Assembly (NCBI GenBank): GCA_018819925.1
Contig: JAHJPG010000069.1
Span: 1-63,611, forward strand
DNA: 63,611 nt
Direction of reading: 5' to 3'
DNA from: Pseudomonadota bacterium
GTDB taxonomy: Bacteria; Desulfobacterota; Desulfarculia; Desulfarculales; Desulfarculaceae
The translations under genes were made by a program, and so were the position numbers. Positions 18,852 through 27,733 of the stretch are shown here, piece by piece (position 1 is the stretch's first letter; every line of letters begins with the position of its first letter). The notes below the pieces were generated by a model. The model was not told where the DNA came from, ran no database searches, and worked only from the letters and a program-made list of their open reading frames with translations.

Positions 18852-20041
18852 TTCTCACCTCCATCGAACTCAATCGGTTCAAGATACCGGCCCGCCGGCC
18901 GGGTAAAGGCCTTCACCACCCTGCCGGGCAGGGTGCGCTTGCGGTAGATGATCTCAACTTCCCGCCCCACCAGGGTTCCGCTGTCCAGCAGGGCCAGGCC
19001 CAGGGGGCGAACATAGTGCTCCCCGCCGGGCCGGCCTCCCTCGAAGCGCCAGGCCGGGATGGTGGTGGCGCTGGTCAACTCGCCCAATGGCTCGCCGCCG
19101 GCCAGCACCTCGGAGCCCTCGCGCATCATGCCCTTGGCCAGGGCGGCCACCGCGAAGACCCGCTGGGGCAGCTCATCAAACTCGCCCGAGGCCAGAGCCC
19201 GGGCCTGGGCCTCAAGGGCCCGGCGGCCCATGAACTCACCGCGCTCGGGGTTCAGGTCCACCCCCAAACGGGCGGTGGGCACGGCCATCACCGGGCGGTC
19301 GGCCTGATATTCGTGGCCGTACAGGGGCAGGCAGGCCTCCAGGCGCAGGGTGTCCCTAGCGCCCAGGCCCACCGGCATCACCCCCAGGGGCGCGCCGGCC
19401 TGGGCCAGCTTCTCCCACACCGCCTCGGCGCGGTCCCACGGCGGGAACAACTCGAAGCTCAGGGGCTCGCCGGTGTAGCCGGTGCGCGAGAGGTACATCT
19501 CCACCCCGCCCAGGCGGTTGAAGCCGCCGTGGTTGCGCCCCGGCGGGGGCAAGGGCTCGGCCAACAGCGAAGCCAAGAGTTGCTCGCTGTCCGGCCCCTG
19601 CACCGCCAGCATGGCCAGGCGCGCACTGTGGTCCTCGAACTCCACGCCGCCGCTCAGGTGCTCTTGCAGCCACTGAAGATCCCTGGCCCGGTTGGCCGCG
19701 TTGACCACCAGCAAATACTGCCCGGACTTTTGTTGGTAGAGGTAGGCGTCGTCCAGGGGCCGGCCCGCCGGATCGGAGATGAGGGTGTACTGGGCCTTGC
19801 CGGGGGTCAGCTTGCGGGGGTCGTTGGTGAGCAGGGCGGACAGCCAGGGCAGGGCCTGGGGGCCGCGCACCGCAAAGCGGCCCATGTGGGATATGTCGAA
19901 CAGGCCGCCATGCTTGCGGGTGGCCAGGTGTTCGGCGATCTGCCCTGCCTGGTAGGATACCGGCAGCCACCATCCGGCGAAATCCACCAGTTTGCCACCG
20001 GCGCGGGCGTGCCAGTCATACAACGGGGTCTTGGCTGTCAT
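18848..20041 (-). CDS. gcvT: glycine cleavage system aminomethyltransferase
   Basis: A 397-residue T protein that transfers the one-carbon unit to tetrahydrofolate and releases ammonia. The N terminus TPLYDWHARAGGKLVDFAGW, then GLFDISHMGRF and later RTGYTGEPLSFELFP are characteristic. The start at 20041 has GGAG 8 bases upstream; the frame remains open further upstream but runs through the riboswitch. It is the first gene of the gcv operon. Confidence 0.96.
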   Translation of the reverse strand: MTAKTPLYDWHARAGGKLVDFAGWWLPVSYQAGQIAEHLATRKHGGLFDISHMGRFAVRGPQALPWLSALLTNDPRKLTPGKAQYTLISDPAGRPLDDAYLYQQKSGQYLLVVNAANRARDLQWLQEHLSGGVEFEDHSARLAMLAVQGPDSEQLLASLLAEPLPPPGRNHGGFNRLGGVEMYLSRTGYTGEPLSFELFPPWDRAEAVWEKLAQAGAPLGVMPVGLGARDTLRLEACLPLYGHEYQADRPVMAVPTARLGVDLNPERGEFMGRRALEAQARALASGEFDELPQRVFAVAALAKGMMREGSEVLAGGEPLGELTSATTIPAWRFEGGRPGGEHYVRPLGLALLDSGTLVGREVEIIYRKRTLPGRVVKAFTRPAGRYLEPIEFDGGEK

Positions 20042-20090
20042 GAAGGAGGCTCCTCTCTGGCCGAACCTGGGGTTGGGCCGCTTAGAGATT

Positions 20091-20282
20091 CCTCCTGTCG
20101 GTGGGCCTGAGAGATTCACCCGCTCGGGGCTTGCTCCTTCGGCGGCCGGAGCCTCCGGCACTTTCCAGGAGTGTCAGGTGTTCAGCGGTCCTTTTGCCTG
20201 AGAGTTTCGGCCCCATGGCTGGCCTTGCACCTTCGGCGGCCGCTGGCCAACAATGGCCCGGCGGCGCTCTCCCGCTGATCAT
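20091..20282 (-). promoter_or_regulatory. tandem glycine riboswitch
   Basis: Read on the minus strand, the leader contains two glycine aptamers in series. Aptamer 1 (about 20278-20183) has GCGGGAGAGC, GCCGCCGAAGGTGCAA and CTCTCAGGCAAAAGGACCGC. Aptamer 2 (about 20174-20091) has GCCGCCGAAGGAGCAAGCC and TCTCAGGCCCACCGACAGG. These are the hallmark conserved segments of the class. Glycine binding would switch on expression of the gcv operon. The 3' edge can pair with sequence near the gcvT ribosome site (GGAGG/CCTCC, TCTCT/AGAGA, GGCC/GGCC), suggesting translational control. Confidence 0.95.
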
Positions 20283-20293
20283 CGATGTTCAGC

Positions 20294-20322
20294 TATAGAA
20301 TAACACCATCCTTGGGGTTCAA
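20294..20322 (-). promoter_or_regulatory. predicted gcv operon promoter
   Basis: On the minus strand TTGAAC (20322-20317) is separated by 17 bases from TCTATA (20299-20294). The predicted transcription start near 20287 falls just before the first riboswitch aptamer, which makes the placement coherent. The -10 match is only partial. Confidence 0.4.
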
Positions 20323-20363
20323 GAAAGGCCGCGAAGCTTTTGCTCCCGTCCTTTTTCTCTACC

Positions 20364-21917
20364 CTAGTGCTTGAACTCCTCGGGCACCTCCAGGACGCCC
20401 TTGGCTCCTCGGGTTTTGCGCCACAGTGACCAGCCCAGAGCGGCCACCGCCAGGATGAGCAGGCCCAGGGCGATGGGGCTCTGCACGAAAATCATGGGGC
20501 TGTCGTTACTAAGCAGCAAGGCGGTTCGGGTGTTGCGCTCCAAGATGGGCCCCAGGATGAAGGCCAGGATGAAGGGCGGAATGGACATGCCCATCTTGCG
20601 CATGATGTAGCCCACGAAGCCAAGCATCAAAAAGATGCGCAGGTTGAATACGTTGAACTCCTCGGCGTAGACTCCCACCACGCAGCAGACCACCACCCCG
20701 GGGAAGAACAGCGAGTAGTTTAGATTCTTGAATATCTTCTGCACCACCGAGATGAAGGGCAGAGCCACCACGAAGGCCCCCAGGAAGTCGGTGATGATCA
20801 GAAGCACGAACAGCCCGTAGATGATCTCGGGATGCTCCATCATCAGCATGGGGCCGGGGATCATTCCCTGGATCATGAAGGCCCCGTACATGACCGCCGC
20901 GGCAACCGAGCCGGGTATGCCCAGGGTGATGAGGGGGATGAGCGAGGAGGCCGCCACTGCGTTGTTGCCCGCCTCCGGGGCGGCGATGCCCCGGGGGTCG
21001 CCGTTGCCGAAGCGGGCGTCCTTTTTGGCCGAGCGCCGCGCTTCGCCGTAGCAGACAAAGGCGGCGGTGGTGGCTCCGATGCCGGGCAGCGCCCCCAACA
21101 GCGACCCCACGAAGGAGGAGCGGATGAGGTCCTTGAGGCAAAATTTGAGGTCTTTCCAGCGCTGCTTCCAGGTGTAGGGAATGATGCGCGACACCGCGCC
21201 CGCCGCGTCGCCCAGGGTGAAGCTGCCCACCTTTTCGGCCTGGATGAACACCTCGGATAGGGCCAGCATGGCGATGATGGTCAGCACGAAGGGCACGCCG
21301 TTGTCCAGGTCCTCGATGCCGAAGACGTAGCGCCGCGAGGCGCTCATGTTGTCCAGGCCCACCGTGGCCAGCATCAGGCCCAGGGTGATGGAAATGAAGC
21401 CTTTCCAAATGTCCATGCGGCTGTCGCCCAGCAGGGTGATGACCGCCGTCAGGGAGAACAGGATCAGGGCGGCGATCTCCGGCGGGCCCAGACGCAGGGC
21501 CACCTCGGCCAGGGGAGGGGCGGTGAACACCAACAGCAGGTTGCTCACCGTGCCGCCGAACACCGAGGCCCATAGGGCGATCTCCAGGGAGCGCTTCTGC
21601 ATGCCCTGCTTGAACATGGGGTAGCTGTCCAAGGCGGTGGCCGCCGCCTCGGGGGTGCCGGGTATGTTGAACAGGGTGGCGGTGATGGACCCGGCGTAGG
21701 CCCCCCCTTTGTAGATTCCCATCAAAAGGGAGATGGCGAACAGGGGCTCAAGGGTGAAGGTGTAGGGAAGAATGAGCACCATGGCGGTGACCGCCATGAC
21801 CCCCGGAATGGCCCCGGCGATGATGCCGATGATGTAGCCGATGATGATGGCCAGGATGTTCCATGCCGACAGGGCATAAACTGCCCCATCCCAAAGATGA
21901 TTGAATATCTCGCCCAT
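20364..21917 (-). CDS. tctA: tripartite tricarboxylate transporter large permease TctA
   Basis: A 517-residue inner-membrane protein with about eleven to twelve hydrophobic segments and the TctA signatures GAIPGVMAVTAMVLILPYTF and GALPGIGATTAAFVCYG (the two GxPGxG-type repeats). It is the ion-driven transport subunit of a TTT importer with TctB and TctC. It ends the operon; gcv begins about 80 bases downstream with its own promoter and riboswitch. The solute is likely a carboxylate, not specified by sequence. Confidence 0.95.
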   Translation of the reverse strand: MGEIFNHLWDGAVYALSAWNILAIIIGYIIGIIAGAIPGVMAVTAMVLILPYTFTLEPLFAISLLMGIYKGGAYAGSITATLFNIPGTPEAAATALDSYPMFKQGMQKRSLEIALWASVFGGTVSNLLLVFTAPPLAEVALRLGPPEIAALILFSLTAVITLLGDSRMDIWKGFISITLGLMLATVGLDNMSASRRYVFGIEDLDNGVPFVLTIIAMLALSEVFIQAEKVGSFTLGDAAGAVSRIIPYTWKQRWKDLKFCLKDLIRSSFVGSLLGALPGIGATTAAFVCYGEARRSAKKDARFGNGDPRGIAAPEAGNNAVAASSLIPLITLGIPGSVAAAVMYGAFMIQGMIPGPMLMMEHPEIIYGLFVLLIITDFLGAFVVALPFISVVQKIFKNLNYSLFFPGVVVCCVVGVYAEEFNVFNLRIFLMLGFVGYIMRKMGMSIPPFILAFILGPILERNTRTALLLSNDSPMIFVQSPIALGLLILAVAALGWSLWRKTRGAKGVLEVPEEFKH

Positions 21918-21939
21918 GGTTTAACTCCGCCTGCCCGTC

Positions 21940-22431
21940 TCAGCCCAGAATCAGGTTGATCAATTCCTCGGCCGGGCCTTCCGGCAACAAGGCGTTTAAT
22001 ACCCGGAACACAAAATAGATGATCAAGGGCATCGCCACGCTCATTATCAGGGCCTTGCTCCAGCTCTTGGAGCCGAAGATGCGCGAGGCGATGATCAGGA
22101 AAACAAAGGTGGAGATGATGAAACCCAGGTACTCCATGCTGAGCACCCATGCCCCGGTGACCACCAGCATGGCCAGGGGCCGCATCATCACCTTGCCCCC
22201 GCCGGTGGAGCAGGCTTGCCCTTCGCCCTCGGCCTTCTTTTGCTGGCGCCAGCAGCGGATGCCATCCCCCATATAGGCCAGGGAGAAGCACAAAAGCATG
22301 GTGTTGACCAACATGGGATAGACCGGCGAGGAGCCTTCGGCCACCACCTGGGTGGGTATCAAGTAGAAATAGTTGAGCAAGCTGAAGCCGATGAGCACGC
22401 CGGCGATGGACAGCTCTGACCGTGCGTTCAT
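21940..22431 (-). CDS. tctB: tripartite tricarboxylate transporter small subunit TctB
   Basis: A 163-residue membrane protein with four hydrophobic segments, the expected topology of TctB. The start at 22431 (MNARSELSIAGVLIGF) is chosen because upstream in-frame sequence is not hydrophobic or conserved. It lies between TctC and TctA and helps anchor the permease complex. A strong hairpin separates it from tctC. Confidence 0.88.
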   Translation of the reverse strand: MNARSELSIAGVLIGFSLLNYFYLIPTQVVAEGSSPVYPMLVNTMLLCFSLAYMGDGIRCWRQQKKAEGEGQACSTGGGKVMMRPLAMLVVTGAWVLSMEYLGFIISTFVFLIIASRIFGSKSWSKALIMSVAMPLIIYFVFRVLNALLPEGPAEELINLILG

Positions 22432-22448
22432 GGGACCCCTCGTCCGGC

Positions 22449-22474
22449 CGGCCGGCTCCTGGGGGAGCCGGCCG
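22449..22474 (-). terminator. strong hairpin after tctC (attenuator or mRNA-stabilising)
   Basis: A perfect 11-base inverted repeat (22449-22459 with 22464-22474, CGGCCGGCTCC) with a 4-base loop lies between the binding-protein and membrane-subunit genes. There is no long T run, so partial termination or mRNA protection is more likely than full termination. Confidence 0.55.
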
Positions 22475-22528
22475 CCGTGGTTCGTTGGGTTATGCCAATC
22501 TCGGGGCGCCACGGCGCCCCGGATCATC

Positions 22529-23494
22529 CTAGAATTTCTTCAGGCCGACCTCTTTGAGGATGCCGCCCCAGATGCCCCAGTACTGGTCGCAAAGCTCCCG
22601 GTACTTCTTGCCGTCCAGGAAGTCGATGCTCACGTAGAGCTCATCCTTGGCTTTCTTCTGCACTTCGGGCTGGGACAAGGCGAACTTGATCGCCTCCTCG
22701 ATTTTTTTGCGAATGGGCTCGGGGGTGCCCTTGGGGAACACAGCGCCCAGGCAGGAGAACTGGCTGAAGTCGTAGCCCAGTTCCTTGAGGGTCTTGGTGT
22801 CCGGGGTCAGGGGGATGCGGTTGGCGCTCATGATGACCAGGGGCTTGAGCTTGCCGCCCTTGAACGAGGACACCGAGGCGGTGGTGGAGGTGTTGCAGGC
22901 CACCACGTGGCCGCCCAGGACTGCGGCCACCGACTTGGGGTTGCCCTTGAAGGGGATGGGGACCATCTTGACCTTCTCGTGATTGGCCAGCCAAGCCACG
23001 CCCAGGTGGTTGGTGGTGCCCAGACCAGGAGTGCCGTAGGTCGCCTTGCCCGGATTCTTGCGGGCGAAGTCGATGAGTTCCTTGAGACTGTTGAAGGGCG
23101 AGTCCTTGGCTACATACAGGACGTAGTCATAGTGCATGGGCGAGGCGATGTAGACCAGCTCCTTGGGGTCGTAGGTCAGCTTGCGCATCTGGGGAATGGT
23201 CACCAGGGTGGGCAGGTTGGCCCAGGAGAAGGTGTAGCCGTCGGGCTTGGCCTTTGCCAGGGTGGAGATGGCCACCGCGCCGCCGGAGCCGGGCTTGTTC
23301 ACCAGAATAAGCGGCTTGCCCAGATATTTTTCCATGTAGGGCGCTATGGTGCGCACGAACACGTCGGTGGTCCCGCCGGCCGACAGGGGAACGTAGGCCG
23401 TGATGGGCTTGGTGGGGTAGTCCTTGGCCAACGCAGGCACGGCCGCCAGGGCCAGGGCCAGACAGCAGGTCAGCACCACCAGCAACTTTTTCAT
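22529..23494 (-). CDS. tctC: tripartite tricarboxylate transporter substrate-binding protein TctC
   Basis: A 321-residue Bug/TctC-family binding protein. Residues 1-23 are a signal peptide ending ALA. The mature protein starts KDYPTKPITAYVPLSAGGTTD, the family signature that forms the ligand carboxylate-binding loop, and carries KPGSGGAVA. ATG at 23494 has GGGAGG about 7 bases upstream. Bug proteins usually bind organic acids. It is followed by TctB and TctA, giving a complete TTT system. Confidence 0.93.
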   Translation of the reverse strand: MKKLLVVLTCCLALALAAVPALAKDYPTKPITAYVPLSAGGTTDVFVRTIAPYMEKYLGKPLILVNKPGSGGAVAISTLAKAKPDGYTFSWANLPTLVTIPQMRKLTYDPKELVYIASPMHYDYVLYVAKDSPFNSLKELIDFARKNPGKATYGTPGLGTTNHLGVAWLANHEKVKMVPIPFKGNPKSVAAVLGGHVVACNTSTTASVSSFKGGKLKPLVIMSANRIPLTPDTKTLKELGYDFSQFSCLGAVFPKGTPEPIRKKIEEAIKFALSQPEVQKKAKDELYVSIDFLDGKKYRELCDQYWGIWGGILKEVGLKKF

Positions 23495-23550
23495 GATTTT
23501 CCTCCCAGACAATAATTGCCTTTAGCTAAAAAAGAGACTTGATTAATCCC

Positions 23551-25143
23551 TTAGCGAAGCAAATAGGGGATATCCACCCAAAGGGCCTCCTGGGGGCATT
23601 CCACCTCGCAGGGCAGGCAGAACCAGCAGGTGCGGTATTTGCCAAAGGGAGCCCCGCAGCTATAGCATCGGCCCGCTTCCACCCGCGCCTGCTCCGCGCT
23701 CAGGCCCAGTTCCACCTCGGCGAAGTCGCCCGCGCCCGCCAGGCGGTGCAGGGGCGTTGCCACCCGCCCGGCGTCGGAGCCCCGGCTGGTGTCTATGTCG
23801 AATTCGGTCTCCACCGGCCCGGGGTAATCCCGGCCGTAGCTCAGGTGCTGGCCGGCGACCAGGCGGTGGGCGCTCTCGGCCGCCCGGCGGCCGGAGGCCA
23901 TGGCCTCCACTATGGTGCTGGGCCCGCTCAAGGCGTCGCCCGCCAAAAACACGTTGGCCACCGGGGTTTGCAGGGTGCGCGGGTCGCAGGAGCCGGGGCC
24001 GCCGGGCAGGGCCGCGTCGCGCTCCTGGCCGATGGCCACGATCACCGCGTCGGCCTCCATGGTCTTAAGGGAGCACTCGTCAAAGCTGGGGGCGAAGTTG
24101 CCCTGCTCGTCCAGCACTCCCAAACAGCGCTTGAGCTCCAACCCGGTGACCACGCCCCCCTCGCTCACAATGCGGGTGGGGCCCCAGGAGCCGTCCAACA
24201 CCACGTCTTCGGCCTCGGCCAGGGCCAGGGCATCGGGGCTGGCGGGCATGCCCTGGCGGTCCTCAAGACTGACCACGGTGACCGTTTCCGCACCCAGGCG
24301 CAGGGCGCTCTGGGCCGCGTCCAGGGCCACCTCGCCGCCGCCGACCACCACCACCGAACCGCTCATCTGGGGCGGGCGGCCCGAGCGCACCGCCTTGAGC
24401 AGCTCCAGGGCGTGGCTGACGCCCTGGGCGTCCTCGCCGTCGATGCCCAGGCGCTTGGGACGGGGGCAGCCCACGGCCACCACCACCGCATCGTAATCGC
24501 GGCTCAATTCCTCCAAGGAGATATCGCGGCCCAGGGCGGCGTTGCCCTTGAACTGGACACCCAGGGCCTGGAGCTTGGCCCACTCGGCGGAAAGCACCTC
24601 CGAGGGCAGGCGGAAGGAAGGAACCGCCCAGCGCAGCATGCCGCCGGGCTCGGGCTCGGAGTCAAAGACCGTTACCGCGTGGCCCTTGACCAGGAGGTCC
24701 CAGGCGGCCAACATGCCCGCCGGGCCCGAGCCCACCACCGCGCAACGCTTGCCGCTGGCCGGTTCCTTGTCCGGCACGCGGACCTCGCCCGCGTCCGCCG
24801 CATCGCTCAAATAGCGCTTCAGGGCCCGGATGGCCACAGCCTCGCCGGTTTCTTTTTTGCGCTGGCAGCCGGCCTCGCACTGGGCCGAGCACAGGCGGCC
24901 CAGGATGCCCGGGAAGGGAAGCTCGCGCTCCACCATTTCCAGGCCGGCCTGGTCCTCGCCGCGCAGGATTAGCTGGACATAGCCCTGACAGTTGACCCCC
25001 AGGGGACATGCTTGGCGGCACGGGGCCAACTTCAGGCGCAGGTTGTCCAGTATGCAGGTGTCCACGCACACGCCGCAGGCGGTGCACTTGTCCTTGTTGA
25101 CCACGATGTTGTCGGACAGGGCCTCGAGCAGATTTATACGCAT
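23551..25143 (-). CDS. Fe-S and FAD/NAD(P)-binding oxidoreductase (GltD-like) with ferredoxin ends
   Basis: A 530-residue protein built from an N-terminal 4Fe-4S motif (CTACGVCVDTC), a second cysteine-rich block typical of glutamate synthase small-subunit-like enzymes (CRQACPLGVNC, CSAQCEAGC), an FAD-binding GSGPAGMLAAWDL near residue 137, an NAD(P)-binding GGGEVALDAAQSAL near residue 290, a second FAD motif ending VFLAGDALSG, and a C-terminal cysteine cluster (CYSCG, CWFCLPCEVECP). It should pass electrons between NAD(P)H and the flavoprotein encoded 10 bases upstream. The pair lies directly before tctCBA, implying reductive or oxidative handling of the imported acid. Confidence 0.85.
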   Translation of the reverse strand: MRINLLEALSDNIVVNKDKCTACGVCVDTCILDNLRLKLAPCRQACPLGVNCQGYVQLILRGEDQAGLEMVERELPFPGILGRLCSAQCEAGCQRKKETGEAVAIRALKRYLSDAADAGEVRVPDKEPASGKRCAVVGSGPAGMLAAWDLLVKGHAVTVFDSEPEPGGMLRWAVPSFRLPSEVLSAEWAKLQALGVQFKGNAALGRDISLEELSRDYDAVVVAVGCPRPKRLGIDGEDAQGVSHALELLKAVRSGRPPQMSGSVVVVGGGEVALDAAQSALRLGAETVTVVSLEDRQGMPASPDALALAEAEDVVLDGSWGPTRIVSEGGVVTGLELKRCLGVLDEQGNFAPSFDECSLKTMEADAVIVAIGQERDAALPGGPGSCDPRTLQTPVANVFLAGDALSGPSTIVEAMASGRRAAESAHRLVAGQHLSYGRDYPGPVETEFDIDTSRGSDAGRVATPLHRLAGAGDFAEVELGLSAEQARVEAGRCYSCGAPFGKYRTCWFCLPCEVECPQEALWVDIPYLLR

Positions 25144-25153
25144 GACGCTCTCC

Positions 25154-26815
25154 CTAGGCCGGCATCTTGATGATGTCTTTGTGCTGAATCTTGACCTCGC
25201 CGGGCCCCTCGCCCTGACTGAGCACGATGTGCTTTAGCCAATCGGCGTCGTTTTTTTCCGGGAAGTCGGCGCGGTAGTGCCAGGGAAGCCAGCGGCTCTC
25301 GGTGCGCTCCAAAGAGGCCGCGGCGCTCAAGGTGGCGCACTGGATGATGTTGGCCACCTCGTAGGTTTTGAAAAGGTCGTGCATGTCCTTGACGAAGACC
25401 ATCTCGTCCAACTCGCGCCGGAAACGATCCATCCACCACAGCACCCGCTTGAGCTTGTATTCGTTTTTGGGCGGGGTCAGGTAGTCGGTGATGATGCGGC
25501 GCACCTTGAACTCGAATTCCTCCACCGCGATGGGGTTCTTGCCCTGGGACAGGCGCTTTTCCCGCCGGACCCAAAAGGCATCAACCTGGGCCGGGTTGAA
25601 ATCGGTCAAGCCGTTGGCCTTGGCGAATTCGCTGCCGCTCTCGGCGCAGATCTCGCCATAGACAAAGGCTCCGGAGAGGTGGCCCCGGGCGCACAGGGAG
25701 GTGTCGCCGGCGGCGTAGAGGCCGGGCAGGCTGCTCTCGCCCCGCTCGTTGATGCGCACCCCGGTCATGCCGTGCCCGCCGCAGAGGTACACCTCGGTGG
25801 GCCACAGCTCGATCTCGCCGGTGCGGAAGTCGTTGCCCCGCCCGGCGTGGAAGCGCTCGCAGGCCGGGCGCTCGGTGGTGAAGAGGATCTCTTCGATTTC
25901 CTTGATCTTTTCCTCTGGCAGGTGGTCCATGCGGATGCGCAGGGGGCCGGTGCGGTCGAAGAAGTCCTCCATGCACATGCTCTTGATGGAGGGGTGCTCC
26001 TTGTCCCGGCGCTGATCCATGGCGTTGAGCAGATGGGCCCCGCGGGTCAGGGTGATGTAGAGCAGCGGGGCGTTGATGTCCTTGGTTATGTAGTAGTACA
26101 GGGTGTATTCCAGGCCGCTGAGTTCGGCCCCGGCCCGGTAGGCCAGGCAGTAGCCGTCGCCGGTGTTGCCCGGGAAGTCGTAGACCCCGTAGAGGTTGCC
26201 GTTGGCCGGCAGGCCGAAGCGGGCGGTGCCTCCGGCGCTGAGGATCACGCTGGGAGCGCGGATGACCATCACCTCGCCGGTGCGCACGTTCATGGCGATG
26301 ACCCCGGCCACCCGGCCGTCCTCCACCAATATCTCGGCGGCCATGGTGCGGTTGAACACCTTGGCTCCGCCCTCCACCAGGCGCTGGTGCAGGATAGACT
26401 TGAGCTCCGGCTCCTTCATGGTCACGCAGAAGCGGCCCTTGGGGTGCACCTGGAGAATCTCGTATTCGCCCTTGTCGTCGGTGGGGAAGCAGACTCCCCA
26501 GTCGATGAGCTTTTTCATCAGCGGCCAACTGCGCTCGGCCATGCGGTAGTTCACCGGCTCGTCCATGATGCCTTCACAGGCCATCCGGTTGGACTCCACA
26601 TATAGCTCCGGGGAGCTGATCCCGGGAACCGCCACGATGTTTAGTGCGTCCATGCCCCGGGCGATGCAGCCGGAATACTTGGCGTCGCCTTTTTCCAGGA
26701 CGATGACCTCCTGGTCCGGGGCCACCTCCTTGGCCCGGATGCCGGCCATGACCCCGGCGCTGCCGCCTCCCACCACCACCACATCGGCGTTGATTACTGG
26801 ATAGTCGTAAGCCAT
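25154..26815 (-). CDS. FAD-dependent oxidoreductase, fumarate reductase/AprA-like flavoprotein
   Basis: A 553-residue flavoprotein of the succinate dehydrogenase/fumarate reductase/adenylylsulfate reductase alpha superfamily. The Rossmann motif is VVVVGGGSAGVMAGIRA (residues about 12-28), with GGTARFG in the middle and LPGLYAAGDTSLCARGHLSGAFVYG binding FAD near residue 360. There is no signal peptide, so it is cytoplasmic. With the GltD-like Fe-S partner it forms a two-component redox enzyme. The real substrate is unknown; an unsaturated acid taken up by the adjacent TctCBA is the natural guess. The start has a GGGAG-type site upstream. Confidence 0.85.
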   Translation of the reverse strand: MAYDYPVINADVVVVGGGSAGVMAGIRAKEVAPDQEVIVLEKGDAKYSGCIARGMDALNIVAVPGISSPELYVESNRMACEGIMDEPVNYRMAERSWPLMKKLIDWGVCFPTDDKGEYEILQVHPKGRFCVTMKEPELKSILHQRLVEGGAKVFNRTMAAEILVEDGRVAGVIAMNVRTGEVMVIRAPSVILSAGGTARFGLPANGNLYGVYDFPGNTGDGYCLAYRAGAELSGLEYTLYYYITKDINAPLLYITLTRGAHLLNAMDQRRDKEHPSIKSMCMEDFFDRTGPLRIRMDHLPEEKIKEIEEILFTTERPACERFHAGRGNDFRTGEIELWPTEVYLCGGHGMTGVRINERGESSLPGLYAAGDTSLCARGHLSGAFVYGEICAESGSEFAKANGLTDFNPAQVDAFWVRREKRLSQGKNPIAVEEFEFKVRRIITDYLTPPKNEYKLKRVLWWMDRFRRELDEMVFVKDMHDLFKTYEVANIIQCATLSAAASLERTESRWLPWHYRADFPEKNDADWLKHIVLSQGEGPGEVKIQHKDIIKMPA

Positions 26816-26845
26816 CTCATCTCCCAGAAACGGACCGGGCCGCCC

Positions 26846-27595
26846 TTACATCTCGCGGAACATTTTGTTGTCGCCGGTGATGCAGTAGCTGATCCGGTAT
26901 TCGTATGGTTTTTCCTTGTAGGTGAAGGAAAGCATCTCGATCTTGAGGGCCGGCGTCCCGGCCTCGGCGCCCAGCACCTCGGCCTCCTCCTGGCCGGCGG
27001 CCACGGCGCTGAACAACTCCTGGTTGAAGACGGTCGGCAGGCCGTACTTCTTCTCGATGATTTCGTACAGGGTCATCTTTTCCATGAGGGGGGCTACTAT
27101 CTGACCCAGATCTTTGAACAGGCGCTGAGGCAGGTAGGAGACGTAGTACATGAGGGGGCCCTTGCGGTTTACGAATAGCCTCCGCACCCGCCACAGCTTG
27201 CTGGTGCTTCTGAGCTTCAGCAGGCGGTTGGCCGGCTGGAAGCCGGGCACCGCCTCCATCCCCAGCACCTGGATCTTGAAACGGGGGTCGGGGTCGCCGA
27301 AATCCCGGCGCAGCCTGGTGTAGCGCACGCTTTCCAGGGGGATGGTGGTGCCGGCCACAAAGGTGCCCTTGCCCTGGATGCGCTTGAGGTAGCCGTCGTT
27401 GACCAAGTTGGCCAGGGCGCGGTTCACCGTGCCCAGGCTGACCCCGAAGTCTTCGGCGATCTTGCGCTCGGGCGGTATGGCCTCTCCAGGAGCCCAACGG
27501 CCGTTTTCGATGCCCTTGAGCAGTTCCATCTGGAGTCTGTAATAGGCGGGTAACGGAGCTTCGCCGCGCCGGTTTTGGGATTTGGGCCTGCCCAC
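26846..27595 (-). CDS. GntR family transcriptional regulator, HutC type with UTRA domain
   Basis: A 249-residue regulator. Residues about 15-80 are the winged helix (PPERKIAEDFGVSLGTVNRA) and about 95-249 the UTRA effector-binding domain with YYVSYLP and EYRISYCI strands. It is the first gene of the flavoprotein-Fe-S-tctCBA operon, 30 bases before the flavoprotein gene. A perfect TTGTA-TAG-TACAA palindrome lies 126 bases upstream, consistent with autoregulation. UTRA proteins usually respond to small metabolites such as sugars, urocanate or phosphonates; the ligand here is open. Confidence 0.9.
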   Translation of the reverse strand: MGRPKSQNRRGEAPLPAYYRLQMELLKGIENGRWAPGEAIPPERKIAEDFGVSLGTVNRALANLVNDGYLKRIQGKGTFVAGTTIPLESVRYTRLRRDFGDPDPRFKIQVLGMEAVPGFQPANRLLKLRSTSKLWRVRRLFVNRKGPLMYYVSYLPQRLFKDLGQIVAPLMEKMTLYEIIEKKYGLPTVFNQELFSAVAAGQEEAEVLGAEAGTPALKIEMLSFTYKEKPYEYRISYCITGDNKMFREM

Positions 27596-27720
27596 TTGAA
27601 TCGCCTCCCATGGGTTGAATCGAGGTCTCTGGTCCCCCGCAGGCTAACCGACGAATGGCCCAGGCTCCTCCAACATCTTAAGAATGCAACAACCCCGAGT
27701 ACGTTGCAACACTTAATTGG

Positions 27721-27733
27721 TTGTATAGTACAA
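27721..27733. promoter_or_regulatory. candidate GntR/HutC operator
   Basis: The perfect inverted repeat TTGTA-TAG-TACAA sits in AT-rich DNA upstream of the UTRA regulator. An 8-base palindrome GTTGCAAC lies just nearer the gene at 27703-27710. Either could be the binding site; HutC-type operators are commonly AT-rich palindromes of this size. Confidence 0.45.

Noticed and set aside
22373-26605. Plus-strand frames of 380-477 codons opposite tctC, the Fe-S protein and the flavoprotein
   Set aside because: Low-complexity His/Gly/Val-rich translations without family motifs; the minus strand carries conserved domains throughout.
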